DNA of 64,000 nt from Pythium myriotylum (GCA_023091665.1 JALJCQ010000007.1:124001-188000), one strand, 5' to 3'. Numbered from the stretch's first letter, positions 9,410 through 19,961 are shown. Program-made: numbers and translations. The notes: generated from the letters alone by a model not told the origin.

Positions 9410-10243
9410 TGCAGTTTATCCACTGTTTGCGAAAGTGAAAATGCTCGGTGGAGATCCGAACATACTCGAGCTGTAGTGTCCATCCAGAATCTGTCCGATC
9501 ACAAGCGGTTTGCATGTATGCTGGGAGGATCGGGAGGATTCTGTGACAGAGAAAGAGAGAGAACGAGGTAGGGATGAGGCATTCCTCAAGCAACCAGTTT
9601 TGTCATTCCTGATACCCCAGAGAGTATGAAACGTAGCGGTCCGAATCACCTTTCAAGAGGTATCCAGTCCATATGATGGCGATGGTAATTGCCGTCGGAT
9701 TCTAAGATTCAATGCAGCCCCTAGGCTCCCAATCATAACAGATGCCACCGATGGGAACGATCTCGGTCTTAAAGGTACTGAATTCAAAGAATGAGGCCTC
9801 TGAGTTTCCGCATCGATGTGAGCAGTACCGCTGTGGGGGAATCCGTCGGAGCGTCAGCGAGTTACCTTCCTTCAATATCAACTGCATCAACGACAACAAA
9901 CTCTAGACATGAAATACTGCTTGCAATTTGGGATCTCTACGGCGATCGCTTCCATGCGTGTCTGTTCGTTGTCGCCTGTCTTGTGGCGAGATGGATGGCG
10001 TGCTAAGAAAACGATAATCGCGAATGCAAGAGGACACAAGCTCGACATTCTAGTGCACCTCCTAGTTGTTGACTAGTTCAACGGATCTTTGTGATGATCA
10101 AAGTGAAGTCTATTGAGCGCAATCAATGTACACTAATAGCAACCGCTCTGTGCTTGGGTTTATCTCATCCGTTGACCAGTGTATATTTTACCCACAGACC
10201 CTCAACATCGCTACGTTCATGTGAGAAAAATAGCCCCGGCTAT
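9410..10243. other. Intergenic between members E and F
   Basis: 834 nt containing the promoter region of E (similar to that of A) and the 3' flank of F. No further gene, RNA or repeat is supported. Confidence 0.5.
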
Positions 10244-11296
10244 CTAACCCGAAGGCTTTCGCAGTGGGAGATCATGGAGGAAGCTGGTATCACTGGCGCG
10301 GGAGCTTTTCAGTACGCTGGTATTCGAGGCACCATGCCAGTAGGAGGTAGACGAGGATGAAGCAGAACTGAGTCCGAAATCGACGGTAACCTGGTCGTCC
10401 TCATCGCTACCCACGTCCACAGTGAACTGAGATCGACCCGAAACTTCATCCTGACGACTTGGAACATCGTCGTCCACCGTCATGGAGCTCATTGTGTCCT
10501 TCAAAGGGTCATTCAAGCTACTGCACTGGAAACGCGCGTACAGACTACCGCCATCAACTTGGCGTTGGATCCGTCCAATGCGTCGAGTCTCGTTCAAGCT
10601 GATCACGGACACGAAGTCATCCGTTACGAGGCTTCCTTGAGCGCTTCTAGCACTCGCCTCACTGTTTGAGAATCTAGTTCCATCGTTTGGGTGCCAAGAC
10701 ATACCCGGACGTCTGGCCCTGGTACCAAAACGTGGGGTAGCGACCTTCAAAGGAGGTTCTGTTGGGGTGAATATCGTTGCGTTTTGTGTTGGTGTGCCAA
10801 AGGCTTCGTTCCTCTTTTTTCGCATTCGAATCCAGGTAAACACGATTGCAGCGACTGCTAGCAGCACTGAAACCACAGCAGCGACGACGAGCACCGCCGA
10901 TGTCTTTGGTCCAGAATCGACGGTTGATACTGGTGTATTCGTCGTCTGTGGAGGCAAAAGCTTCACAATCGACCAAGAAGTTTTCGAACCATAAGTCTCG
11001 TTTCCTGAAAGAGGCACAGTCGTCGAGTCACCCGTACTATTGCAGAAAATCCTCGGTGTCGTACAAGTAGACGCATTCGAATCTTGCACGCAGTTCCCCC
11101 ACGAGATGAGACTCCCGCCATCGCGCACAAACTGGAGCTCTCGACACAAGCAATTGATGCACAGGGGATTGGTCTCATTCTTTTCGTTGACGCACGCGGT
11201 GAAGCCCATGGGTGAGAACATTTTCTCGTTGTCGCGGATGTACAAGCGGTTCATGGAGAACATGCATACATTTTCTGTGGATGCCACGGAGCTCAT
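10244..11296 (-). CDS. Eight-cysteine type I membrane protein, member F (5' end possibly incomplete)
   Basis: 350 residues from ATG 11296. The first 85 residues, with all eight cysteines, are nearly identical to member C; the stalk and tail differ much more. The membrane helix is about 133-156, followed by RMRKKR. The tail has VATPRFGTR, VTDDFVSV, DTMSSMTVDDD, GRSQFTVDVG, TSYWHG and an SDTSF terminus. Like C it lacks an obvious signal peptide, and the same CACTAG with an in-frame continuation precedes the ATG, so a 5' exon may be missing. The conserved upstream block ends about 45 nt before the ATG. Confidence 0.82.
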   Translation of the reverse strand: MSSVASTENVCMFSMNRLYIRDNEKMFSPMGFTACVNEKNETNPLCINCLCRELQFVRDGGSLISWGNCVQDSNASTCTTPRIFCNSTGDSTTVPLSGNETYGSKTSWSIVKLLPPQTTNTPVSTVDSGPKTSAVLVVAAVVSVLLAVAAIVFTWIRMRKKRNEAFGTPTQNATIFTPTEPPLKVATPRFGTRARRPGMSWHPNDGTRFSNSEASARSAQGSLVTDDFVSVISLNETRRIGRIQRQVDGGSLYARFQCSSLNDPLKDTMSSMTVDDDVPSRQDEVSGRSQFTVDVGSDEDDQVTVDFGLSSASSSSTSYWHGASNTSVLKSSRASDTSFLHDLPLRKPSG

Positions 11297-11953
11297 TGGA
11301 AGCTAGTGATTGATATGAAGGGGAGTTTGGACAATGAGCGATTTCTCACAGAGGACTCGCGAGAATTCAAGGGAGCGGGTGCGGGATGTTGTGGATTGGC
11401 ACAAACGATCAGTGCCTAATCTTTGAATCGAAGGGTAGCCATCGATCTCTGGTTCTAATAGTGTTTCATGCTGTATTGGGATTCATGTGCGTGATTTATC
11501 CACGGAGAAAAGTTCTTGTCGTCTCTGATGAGGTACGTTCCGACATTTATTCATCGTTCATGGTGCGCAAAAATCCGTCACGACCCACAGCCGATTCGCA
11601 TCTTACCGTATCTGGTAGAACATCGTCAAACACCTTCAACGAGTGATAGGACGGAACAACATCCTGGTCTGGTTTCTCAAGCTGCTGTTGCTGTTCAACT
11701 TAAACAGCGGTACTACCGGTATCTCACCGGTAATAATACCGGTCATGCAACCATCACTCTTCGCGTTTTCACAATTGAACGACGATCTTCTGGAGTGTAG
11801 CCATTTGATGTGGACCCTGCCACGAGCGACTCGTGGGTGCTCGCCACTTTCGAGTCTAACGCCACGCTGTCCGCCCTCAGCTGCTATGGAAAAGGAAGCG
11901 TCTATCGGCGGTCTAACCTCACTGACACTCTTCGATTCGCGGCCTCGAACGCA
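11297..11953. other. Divergent promoter region between members F and G
   Basis: 657 nt between two divergent family members. It contains three ACCGGT hexamers within 11717-11745 that make overlapping inverted repeats; ACCGGT also recurs near 14702 downstream of member H. No coding segment is supported. The frame of G stays open upstream to about 11810, but the signal peptide starts at 11954. Confidence 0.5.
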
Positions 11954-13042
11954 ATGGCTCGGGCTCTCGTCGTGTTCCTGCTCGGCTGCATCTCCTCGGC
12001 ACTAGGGAGAAGCGACGTCTGTGACTTGCCCATGACCTCCATGTACGTGCCCGACGTGCAGCAGAAGCAGTTCCCTGTGGGCTTTCTGGGCTGCGTGGAC
12101 GTGGCCAACGTGACGCTGCCTCGGTGCCGTCCGTGTGACTGCCGCGAGCTCCAGTCGGTGCGCAACGGCGGCAACATCATCTCCTGGGGCGTCTGTATTG
12201 AAGACAAGAACGCCTCCTCGTGTCTCAGTCAGTTTTGCGGTAACAGTACGAAGTTTAATGTGCCAGTCACGACACAGCCACCGATTGTGACGACAACGCC
12301 GACGACTACAGCGTCGTCAGGGTTTCGTCCCGGGCAAGTGCAAGCTCCGGACGAGTCGGGCAACTCTACGATGAAACAACAGGCCATGAATTCAGAGGGA
12401 GGCTTGAGTTCGGCATCATCTGGATCATCTACGTCCACGGGAGCATCTTCGACTCCTATTGTGATCGCGATGATCGGGGCCGTTGCGGCTGTCGGTGCCA
12501 TTGCAGCCTTTGCATTCGCGAGGGCTGGCCAAGACGACAGACTAAGCACACCCAAGGAAGACAACTTCAAGCCATACAAAGATACTAAGCCATCAAAACC
12601 ACTTCCTCCATCACGATCACACGTTCCACAATACAAGAGCATGGAGCCACCACCACCTCCTCCTCCAACAGAGCAGCCATCCCTAAAGAAGGTGGGGGAC
12701 GAATACCGTCACGACACAACTTCGGACGAAGAGCAGGAGAGCGGATACGAGTTCGACGACTCGCAACGAAGCGACTTTAGCGCGCTCAACATGGACACTG
12801 TCCGCTCGCTGGTCAGCGACATCGACGACAGTGACGAGTGTGACAGCCACCGCGGGTCTCGTATGACTGTGGCCGAAGAAGACGAAGACGAGAACGACGA
12901 GAAGATCGATACCCTGCGCACGAACGACTCCACACTGAGCAGCGAGTACTGGCGCGACTCGAATGACAGCATGCTCTTCAGTAACTCGAGCGCGCTCTCG
13001 TATTACGTTGACAAGAAGCCTCGCAAGTCGATTGCGTTTTGA
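11954..13042 (+). CDS. Eight-cysteine type I membrane protein, member G
   Basis: 362 residues from ATG 11954, chosen because it opens a classical signal peptide (MARALVVFLLGCISSALG). Ectodomain cysteines are at about 23, 47, 58, 61, 63, 81, 90 and 95. The stalk is long and Thr/Ser-rich. The membrane helix is at about 167-189, with unusually few basic residues after it. The tail has a run of seven prolines after MEPPPP-type sequence, then YEFDDSQRSDFSALNMDTVRS, a long acidic DEDENDE stretch, SSEYWRDSNDS and a basic KKPRKS end. The proline run could bind SH3- or profilin-like partners; that is inference. Confidence 0.87.
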   Translation: MARALVVFLLGCISSALGRSDVCDLPMTSMYVPDVQQKQFPVGFLGCVDVANVTLPRCRPCDCRELQSVRNGGNIISWGVCIEDKNASSCLSQFCGNSTKFNVPVTTQPPIVTTTPTTTASSGFRPGQVQAPDESGNSTMKQQAMNSEGGLSSASSGSSTSTGASSTPIVIAMIGAVAAVGAIAAFAFARAGQDDRLSTPKEDNFKPYKDTKPSKPLPPSRSHVPQYKSMEPPPPPPPTEQPSLKKVGDEYRHDTTSDEEQESGYEFDDSQRSDFSALNMDTVRSLVSDIDDSDECDSHRGSRMTVAEEDEDENDEKIDTLRTNDSTLSSEYWRDSNDSMLFSNSSALSYYVDKKPRKSIAF

Positions 13043-13471
13043 GTGTGGTTGCGTCGACAGATGTTGGTTCTGTGGAAATGGAAAATCGAATGCATTTTGG
13101 TGTTCTGTATCTGGTTAGTGGGGCGCCGTAGATGCTTTGATCCAGACATATGCATGCCGACGTATCAACTGAGACGAAACGGAAGGTCTTCACGCAACCA
13201 GAAAACAGGTCACTTCGCCACAAGAAACTGCTCGACTTCCTTGAAGTGTGCGGGAGGAATTCCCCTGTACCAAGAGTCATACGAAATTCAGTAGTTCCAT
13301 CTAGGCGAGAACCTTGACAATGCAACGACCCATGGGTGGGCGAGATCCGCCAGATCACTTGCAGGTCACACCTGATTACAGTACTGAGCCAGTTGAACTT
13401 CACCGAACGGGCACTTTATCTTTTGCGTCTCTCCTGACGGAGGTTCCTCCTCCGTAGGCCCGTTGTTTGCC
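13043..13471. other. Intergenic between members G and H
   Basis: 429 nt. The frame of H stays open upstream of its ATG to about 13397 without another ATG, and a CTCCGTAG at 13450-13457 could be an acceptor splice site for a signal-peptide exon. I could not identify the donor exon. Confidence 0.45.
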
Positions 13472-14479
13472 ATGGCCCAAGTAGGTCAAGTCCAGGATGT
13501 CTGCCAATTCCCGCTGAGCCGCATGTTCGCCGACGATCCAGACAAAATCTACTCGCGATGGGGCATCATCGAGTGCCTGGATGCCAAGAACGAGACGAAC
13601 CCGCTATGTGAAGACTGCACTTGTCGCGAGCTCCAGTTCCTCCAGGGCGAAGGGAGTCTCATTTCGTGGGGGCTGTGTATCAAGAATCAGTCTACTGATA
13701 TGTGTTCGAGCCCTCGGGTCGTCTGCAACGCTCCCGTCGCATCGGTTGTCCCTTTGGCACCGCAGGAATTCCGTCCCGGAGACGTCGCCTCGCCTCAACC
13801 CACAAACAACATCTCCAGCAACTCAAAATTGTCAGCTACAATCATTGCTCTCGTCGTGTGTTCTGTCGTTCTCGCCCTCGCAGCAGCAGCCTTTGCTCTT
13901 TTCAGGAAGCGGAGAGCAGCCAAGCCGCTCGTGTTTCCGCCTTCGCCTACTGACTTCTCCTACACGGCGTCGATCCCACCGCTCAAGTTTTCGACCCCGC
14001 GGTTCGTCGAACGCGGTCCAAAGGCGCAGCATTACGAACCACATCCGCCCTCTCCGGACGACCATGAGAACGGCAGTATGAGAGACACTTTCGAGGCGGA
14101 CGACTTTGTTTCCAAGGCGAGTTGGAGTGAACGGCAGCGAGATGTAGTTGAGGTCAGTGACTCTGAGCGGACGTTGGGTCCACATTTGCGAACCAGCTTC
14201 GTCAGCTTCATCGGCGACGACACGATGCGATCTGTGTCAGTGGACGACCACGTGCGCGGCCGAAACGACGAAGCCACTGGTCGATCCCAGTTCACAGTGG
14301 ACGAGGGCAGCGAGGCCACCGAAGACCGACTTACCATTGACTTCACGACGTCGAGTGTCTCGGATTTCACCGGAATCCACTGGTCCCGGACGTCCGAGGA
14401 CAGCGCGCTCTTCAGTGTTAGCTCCAGTAGTGTTGACTTCTCTGAGGAGAGTTCCTCTTGTCGGTCTTTAGAGATCTGA
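13472..14479 (+). CDS. Eight-cysteine type I membrane protein, member H (5' end possibly incomplete)
   Basis: 335 residues from ATG 13472. Cysteines at about 11, 35, 46, 49, 51, 69, 78 and 85; ISWGLC; membrane helix about 121-144 followed by FRKRR. The tail keeps all blocks: FSTPRF, DTFEADDFVSK, DTMRSVSVDDH, GRSQFTVDEGSE and an acidic Ser-rich end. The residues just before and after the ATG (PLFAMAQVGQ) look like the end of a signal peptide, so an upstream exon is likely. H resembles C and F in its KNETNPL ectodomain block although it is on the opposite strand. Confidence 0.83.
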   Translation: MAQVGQVQDVCQFPLSRMFADDPDKIYSRWGIIECLDAKNETNPLCEDCTCRELQFLQGEGSLISWGLCIKNQSTDMCSSPRVVCNAPVASVVPLAPQEFRPGDVASPQPTNNISSNSKLSATIIALVVCSVVLALAAAAFALFRKRRAAKPLVFPPSPTDFSYTASIPPLKFSTPRFVERGPKAQHYEPHPPSPDDHENGSMRDTFEADDFVSKASWSERQRDVVEVSDSERTLGPHLRTSFVSFIGDDTMRSVSVDDHVRGRNDEATGRSQFTVDEGSEATEDRLTIDFTTSSVSDFTGIHWSRTSEDSALFSVSSSSVDFSEESSSCRSLEI

Positions 14480-16159
14480 CGATTAAACTTTATATTTCAA
14501 TCAGTAGGATGGCCATTGGATCTAGTAGCCTTCAGTTGTCAGCGTCACTACGTCAAAACAACGGTGCGACCATGAAACGACTCAACGTAATTCCACACAT
14601 AGCACAAGAAGTAATAGAAGCTCAGTGCAATTCTTCACTTTATCTTCGTGTTGGGGCAGAGAGTATTCCCAAAAGTTGGGAATCACGATAACCGGTTAAC
14701 ACCGGTATGGATCCTATTAAGTGGTCCACAGAAGTGAATCACCTGGCTCGACCGCCTCGACTCTACGCAAGGTACATACAGTGCAACGACGCGGCTCGTC
14801 TGCAGTCTTGTTTTCGGAATCCGCCATGGATAACGACCGAGCCTTCCGTTCTGTTCTCGGAGACGGAGACGGCGTGACGCCCTCGCCATCACGACGCGTC
14901 TCGCACGATTATTCCCCACGTGTCGAAGTGTTTGTGGTTTTTGAATCGGCGGTGGGTGGTTTCAAATCGATCACGCTCTCCGGTTCCGTCCATACTGGGA
15001 AAATCTCTCCAGCTTCCTCTAGTTTCAACTTTTGCTGGAAGACCTCTCGAGATCGTCTGGCTTCCCGTGGGCATGAAAATCCAAGCACTGTGATATGGTT
15101 GTGTTCTGGCCTACGGAAACCAGAAGACGCACAGGGGTAGGCTGCCGTGTGGCGACCTTGACCTCGTGGGAAACTCGATGCCCGTCGGTCCATCGCTGAT
15201 GTATGTTTTTGTGCTGAAAACTGGCTGCCCGCGACAGGCTCGCCACGCACGCACAGCACGATGGGAGAGGTCTGCAAAACCCGATGGAGACACCGTACGT
15301 TGGATGACCGCTTCCCTCAGCAGAGTTAAGACGTAGGTGTGGAGCCACACACACTTCGTGGTAAGCAGCAGTTGTACCTACATACAGTGTGCGCTCGATC
15401 GAGGGTTCAAAAGTAAACATACTGTACAACAACGAAGGTTACACCGACAATGATATGGATGGCAGAAATTTTCCGTTCTGTACTGTATGTATGAGCTCGT
15501 TAAAAGCTCTCGAGTGCATCTCTCCCTTGGAGCTTCTTGGTTCAGAATTCTTCGTCTTTTTTTCATAGAGAAGACAGTCATCAGACACATACTTTCTCTT
15601 ATATCACGGAGTGAACAACTTTTGCCTTCAAGTTGCGTCGCCTTCATCATGGACCACATTCGTGCCACACGACAATTGTGTCACGTCGCGATTGGGCCTA
15701 TCGACACAGAAAATTTCCACCAAATTGTCGAGATCCCGATTTCCCCCCCCCCCCCCCCCCCCCCTCGGCCACGACTGCAAGAAGGCGCGAAAGAACACAG
15801 TCCCATGCATGTGTGCAGCGAGCGCCTTCTCGCCACCGAACGATCGCAAAGCTGAAAGTGCTGTGCTGGGACTTTCTCGAGCTCCCTCGCTCGAGTGCCA
15901 CTCCGTTATCGAAAACAAAACCACTGTTCTATTTCCAAACACCACTTGGAATTTGTATGCAGCGTCTCCGTCTCACCTTGCCTCACACCAGATGGGTTCA
16001 GACGAGCCATTCGTGTCGGATCGCACATGGCCGGGACAGATCCCACCCCCGTTGCAACCAGTCACCTCTGAAGAGCTCATCCTCCTCCTCCTTGAGCTCC
16101 CCTTCACGGTATCCGCTCACTTCCGCTTCCTCCACGCAGCGCCGAACTCCCCCATTGCG
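14480..16159. other. Long intergenic region with a 22-C homopolymer
   Basis: 1.7 kb upstream of the P5B ATPase gene. It holds a run of 22 C at 15743-15764. Several open frames of 100-140 codons occur, including the ATPase frame extended upstream to 15611, but none shows conserved sequence. I treat this as promoter and 5' UTR. Confidence 0.5.
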
Positions 16160-19100
16160 ATGCGGCAGCTCAGCGAGCACCTCGTCGTGCCCGTGGACGA
16201 CCACGCCGGTCGCCGCGCACAGCTCGTCTATGCACCAAGCGAAGCCGAGAAGCTCGTGCCCTTTGCCTTCAGCTACGTGCGACTCGCCGTCTACGCGCTG
16301 CTGCTCGTGTGCACGGGCGGCCTGCTGCTCATCGTCTCGGTCTGGTTCCCGCAGATCTTCACGTGGCTCGCACGCAAGCAGCTGCCGTACTCGCGCGTGG
16401 GCGAGGCCGACTACATGCTCGTGCTCGTCCATGAAGACGGGTTTCGGTCGACGTGGGTCGAAGTGCCCGTGCACCGTCCAGCGCAAGTGCCCGGTGACAA
16501 GACCGAGCTCGCGACGCCTAGCGACAAGCTTCCGTGGATCTGGTTCGAGTTCAAGAAGCACCGCTATGTGTTTAACCACGAGAAGGGCGAGTTCGAGCGG
16601 TACCTCGCGACGATCAAGGAAGATCTCGAGAAGATCCGCCAAAGGCTCGACACGGGGCTCGACGACGTCGCCGTGCGCTCCAAGGTCGAGCTCTTTGGAC
16701 GCAACCTCGTGGACATCGATCCGCCATTCATCCCGATGCTTCTCTTCACCAAGATCGTGCACCCGTACTACCTCTTCCAGGTTTTCAGTGCGATCGTCTG
16801 GTTCACGCAACAGTACACCGTCTACGCGATCATCATCCTCATGCTCTCGGCCATCTCGATGGCATGGGAGATTTACTCCGAGGTGTCCAACAGCAACCGC
16901 TTGCGCGCGCTTGTCTTCTCGGATAACAAGGTCCAGGTCCTCCGCGCCGGCGTGTCGAGCGCGCAGAAAATGATCACGATCCACGAGACCGACCTCGTGC
17001 CCGGCGACATCGTTGAGCTCACGGTCGGCTCGGTGGTCGCTGATGTGCTGCTCGTCAGTGGCGGCTGCATCGTTGACGAGGCCTCGCTCACGGGTGAAGC
17101 GGTGCCCATCAACAAGGAGGCTGCACGTGGTGGTCGCGACGTCATCACCGAAAGCGATGCGCGACTCCACTACAAGTCCTCGTTCCTTCACGCCGGCTCG
17201 ACCATCACACGCGTTCGCGATGCCAGCGGCCCGTGCAAGGGAGTTGTGCTCTCCACTGGCTTCTCCACGGGCAAGGGCGAGCTCTTCCGTAGCATTCTCT
17301 TCCCACGCGCGATCACATTCGAGTTCGAACGCGACTCGTACCGATACCTCGCCGTGCTCACTGCGATCGCGCTTGCCGCGTTCGCGAAGCGCCTCCACGA
17401 CTACGCGAACGACGGTTACAGCTTCGGCTACACACTCAAGAACTCGCTCGACTTGATCACGATCGCTGTGCCGCCAGCTCTGCCCCTGGTGCTCTCGTCG
17501 GGTATCGGCTTTGCTCTCACTCGCCTCAAGAAAGGAGGTATTTTCTGCATCGACTCCAAGCGCGTCAACTCGTGTGGCCAGCTCGACACTTTCTGCTTCG
17601 ACAAGACCGGCACGCTCACGGAAGAGGACCTGAAGCTCGTCGGCGTGGACATTGTCGCAACGGAGACCAAGAGCTTTGCACGCGTGTCCTTTGAGAAGAT
17701 GCCGGAGGAGTTCCGGCTCGCGATGGCCACGTGCCACAGCCTGTCTGAGGTCGACGGGGCGCTTCAGGGCTACTCGCTCGAGTTGTCAATGTTCGGCGTG
17801 GCCAAGCTTGACCTCGAGTTCATCCACGACCGGGTCAAGTCGCAGAACTACCTCGCGATCGGGACCAACGCAACCGGCGACAAGTTCGGCGTCGTCAAGC
17901 GGTTCCCATTCGACGCGTCGTGCCAGCGCTCGAGCGTTGTGGTCGAGAACCTGGAGAGCAAGAAGCGGTTCGTGTTTGTCAAGGGCTCGCCCGAGGCCAT
18001 CAGCGCCATCGCGCTCGACACCCCGGCCGACTTCAAGCAGAAGTCGCTGCGCTACGCGGCTGACGGCAACTACTGTATCGGTTTTGGTGTCCGTGCTCTC
18101 GCAGCTGGTGAGCCGCTTGACCTGGACCAGCGAGCGTCCGTGGAGACGAACGTCAACTTCATGGGCATCGCGCTCTTCCACAATGAACTCAAGCCCGAGT
18201 CACACGGTATGTTCCGCGAGCTCTACGATGCGGACATCGACGTGCGCATGATCACTGGAGACAACGCGCTGACGGCTGTGCATGTGGGTCGTCTGTTGGA
18301 CATGCCGCTCAAGAGCCGAGTGGCGATCGTGGACGTGAACGAACGATCCGAAGTGGTCTACCACTGCGTCGAAGCGTTGCGCACGACCGACACGGAGCGC
18401 TGGGAGCCACTCACGAACGACAACGTGGGCCGCGTGCTAGCCGAGTACGACCTCGCGCTCACAGGTGCCGCCGTGATGAAGCTTAAGAGCTCGCTGAGCG
18501 ACGACTCGATCAAGCAACTCATTCTCGCGACGCAGATCTTCGCTCGCATCCGGCCGACCGAGAAAGCCTGGATCGTTGAGCGCCTGATGGACTACGGCAA
18601 GATCGTGGGTATGTGCGGCGACGGCACAAACGACTGTGGTGCACTCAAGGCCGCCCACGTGGGGCTCGCTCTCTCTAGTGCCGAGGCCTCGATCGTTGCG
18701 CCATTCACGAGCAAGGCCAAGGACGTGACGGACGTGCCGGTGCTGATCCGCGAAGGCCGATGCGCGCTGACAACCTCGTTCTTGGGCTTCAAGTACATGG
18801 TGCTCTACCCGGTGATCCAGTTGGGCATGGCCAGTACGCTGGGCCACTTTGGCACCATGCTTTCGAACAACCAGTACCTCTGGGATGATCTGGCGATTGT
18901 CTTGGGCATGGCTATCTCGATGCTCTACACGGCATCGTCGGATAAGCTGACGAAGGAACGTCCACCGCACACGCTCTTCTCGCTCAGCATCGTAGCCTCG
19001 ATCCTGGGCCAAATCGCGCTCTATGTGTCGTTCTTCGCGGGCATGTTCGCGATCCTCGCGCATCGTCCATGGTTCTGCCGCCGTTCCGACGGCATGGACT

Positions 19101-19657
19101 TCCTCACGGCCTACATGGAGGACCCATCGTACGCCAACACGACCGCGTTCTCGCAGGATGTGCTCACCAACTGCGCGTTCTACATTGACCGCATCGGCGA
19201 CATTGACACGGAAGTGGACGATATCCTGTACTCGGACGAAGACTCGATGATTTGGCTATTTTGTCACCTCTCGTACTTCTCGGTCGCGCTCGCGTTCAAC
19301 TTGAAGGACCGCTACCGCCAGCCCTTCTACACCAACTTCTACTTCACGGGCTTTTTCTGTGTCTCGCTCGGCCTCAACATTTGGTTCCTTCTGGACGCCT
19401 CGAACCCGATCTACTCGTCTTTCCAGACGCTGCCGCTTCCTTCCGACTTCCGCTGGACCATGTTCGCCATGTGGGCTGCGCAGTTTGTGCTCGCACAGAT
19501 CTGGGAGGTCTTTGCGACCTGGTCACTCCCAAAGTGGCGTCTCGCCAGAGCCACCGAACAGAAGCAATCGCCCAAGGGCGCCAACACTGATTACGCCGAC
19601 ACTGGTTACGCGCAAATCCCCGAGACTCCCGTCGTCAACACGACCAGCCTTTCCTGA
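16160..19657 (+). CDS. P5B-type P-ATPase (ATP13A2/YPK9-like)
   Basis: 1165 residues from ATG 16160, aligned with the start of the paralogue at 1-273. The sequence PPALPLVLSSG in the fourth core helix marks the P5B branch (P5A has PPELP). The phosphorylation motif DKTGTLT starts at about residue 481, SLTGEAVP is the dephosphorylation loop, KGSPEAI the nucleotide-binding segment, and GDGTND the hinge (Asp about 821). Core membrane helices follow to about residue 1130. ATP13A2 relatives export polyamines from endolysosomes; substrate here is inferred. The frame is open upstream through a poly-C tract to 15611, with another ATG at 15992, so the start is not certain. No introns. Confidence 0.92.
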   Translation: MRQLSEHLVVPVDDHAGRRAQLVYAPSEAEKLVPFAFSYVRLAVYALLLVCTGGLLLIVSVWFPQIFTWLARKQLPYSRVGEADYMLVLVHEDGFRSTWVEVPVHRPAQVPGDKTELATPSDKLPWIWFEFKKHRYVFNHEKGEFERYLATIKEDLEKIRQRLDTGLDDVAVRSKVELFGRNLVDIDPPFIPMLLFTKIVHPYYLFQVFSAIVWFTQQYTVYAIIILMLSAISMAWEIYSEVSNSNRLRALVFSDNKVQVLRAGVSSAQKMITIHETDLVPGDIVELTVGSVVADVLLVSGGCIVDEASLTGEAVPINKEAARGGRDVITESDARLHYKSSFLHAGSTITRVRDASGPCKGVVLSTGFSTGKGELFRSILFPRAITFEFERDSYRYLAVLTAIALAAFAKRLHDYANDGYSFGYTLKNSLDLITIAVPPALPLVLSSGIGFALTRLKKGGIFCIDSKRVNSCGQLDTFCFDKTGTLTEEDLKLVGVDIVATETKSFARVSFEKMPEEFRLAMATCHSLSEVDGALQGYSLELSMFGVAKLDLEFIHDRVKSQNYLAIGTNATGDKFGVVKRFPFDASCQRSSVVVENLESKKRFVFVKGSPEAISAIALDTPADFKQKSLRYAADGNYCIGFGVRALAAGEPLDLDQRASVETNVNFMGIALFHNELKPESHGMFRELYDADIDVRMITGDNALTAVHVGRLLDMPLKSRVAIVDVNERSEVVYHCVEALRTTDTERWEPLTNDNVGRVLAEYDLALTGAAVMKLKSSLSDDSIKQLILATQIFARIRPTEKAWIVERLMDYGKIVGMCGDGTNDCGALKAAHVGLALSSAEASIVAPFTSKAKDVTDVPVLIREGRCALTTSFLGFKYMVLYPVIQLGMASTLGHFGTMLSNNQYLWDDLAIVLGMAISMLYTASSDKLTKERPPHTLFSLSIVASILGQIALYVSFFAGMFAILAHRPWFCRRSDGMDFLTAYMEDPSYANTTAFSQDVLTNCAFYIDRIGDIDTEVDDILYSDEDSMIWLFCHLSYFSVALAFNLKDRYRQPFYTNFYFTGFFCVSLGLNIWFLLDASNPIYSSFQTLPLPSDFRWTMFAMWAAQFVLAQIWEVFATWSLPKWRLARATEQKQSPKGANTDYADTGYAQIPETPVVNTTSLS

Positions 19658-19961
19658 GATGACAAACGATATCTTTGCCAAAGTTGACGTCAGGAAAGTG
19701 AGAATTTGTAATACATGTGCGGAGATATCTCCGAGTTATTGGGTACGAGACCGTAAGTTTACTTTATACATGTCAGCACAAACAACCATGACTCCGATCT
19801 AATAGGCTGCACCTCCTCCAGACAAGAACGCAATGACCGTAGATACTGTATCAATCCGTGGTTCTTTATTACTCGAGTCCGTTTTAGGTTCTGGAACTTG
19901 GGGCAGTGCTCTCAACCACACGCCCTTGATCGAAAAAAAAAATTGAGTTGTAGAATTACTT
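19658..19961. other. Convergent 3' region
   Basis: 304 nt between the stop codons of the P5B ATPase gene (plus) and the coiled-coil gene (minus). No gene is seen; it should contain both 3' UTRs. Confidence 0.5.

Noticed and set aside
14721..15140. 139-codon open frame upstream of the ATPase gene
   Set aside because: No recognisable motif, no paralogue in the window, and overlapping open frames on the other strand of similar length.
15611..16159. Upstream extension of the P5B ATPase frame
   Set aside because: The frame stays open but runs through a 22-C homopolymer, has no conserved residues and is absent in the paralogue at 1-273, whose start aligns with ATG 16160. The ATG at 15992 is kept only as an alternative.
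15998..17737. 579-codon open frame antisense to the P5B ATPase
   Set aside because: It is composed of H, E, R, D and L repeats typical of the reverse complement of a GC-rich coding region and has no domain of its own.
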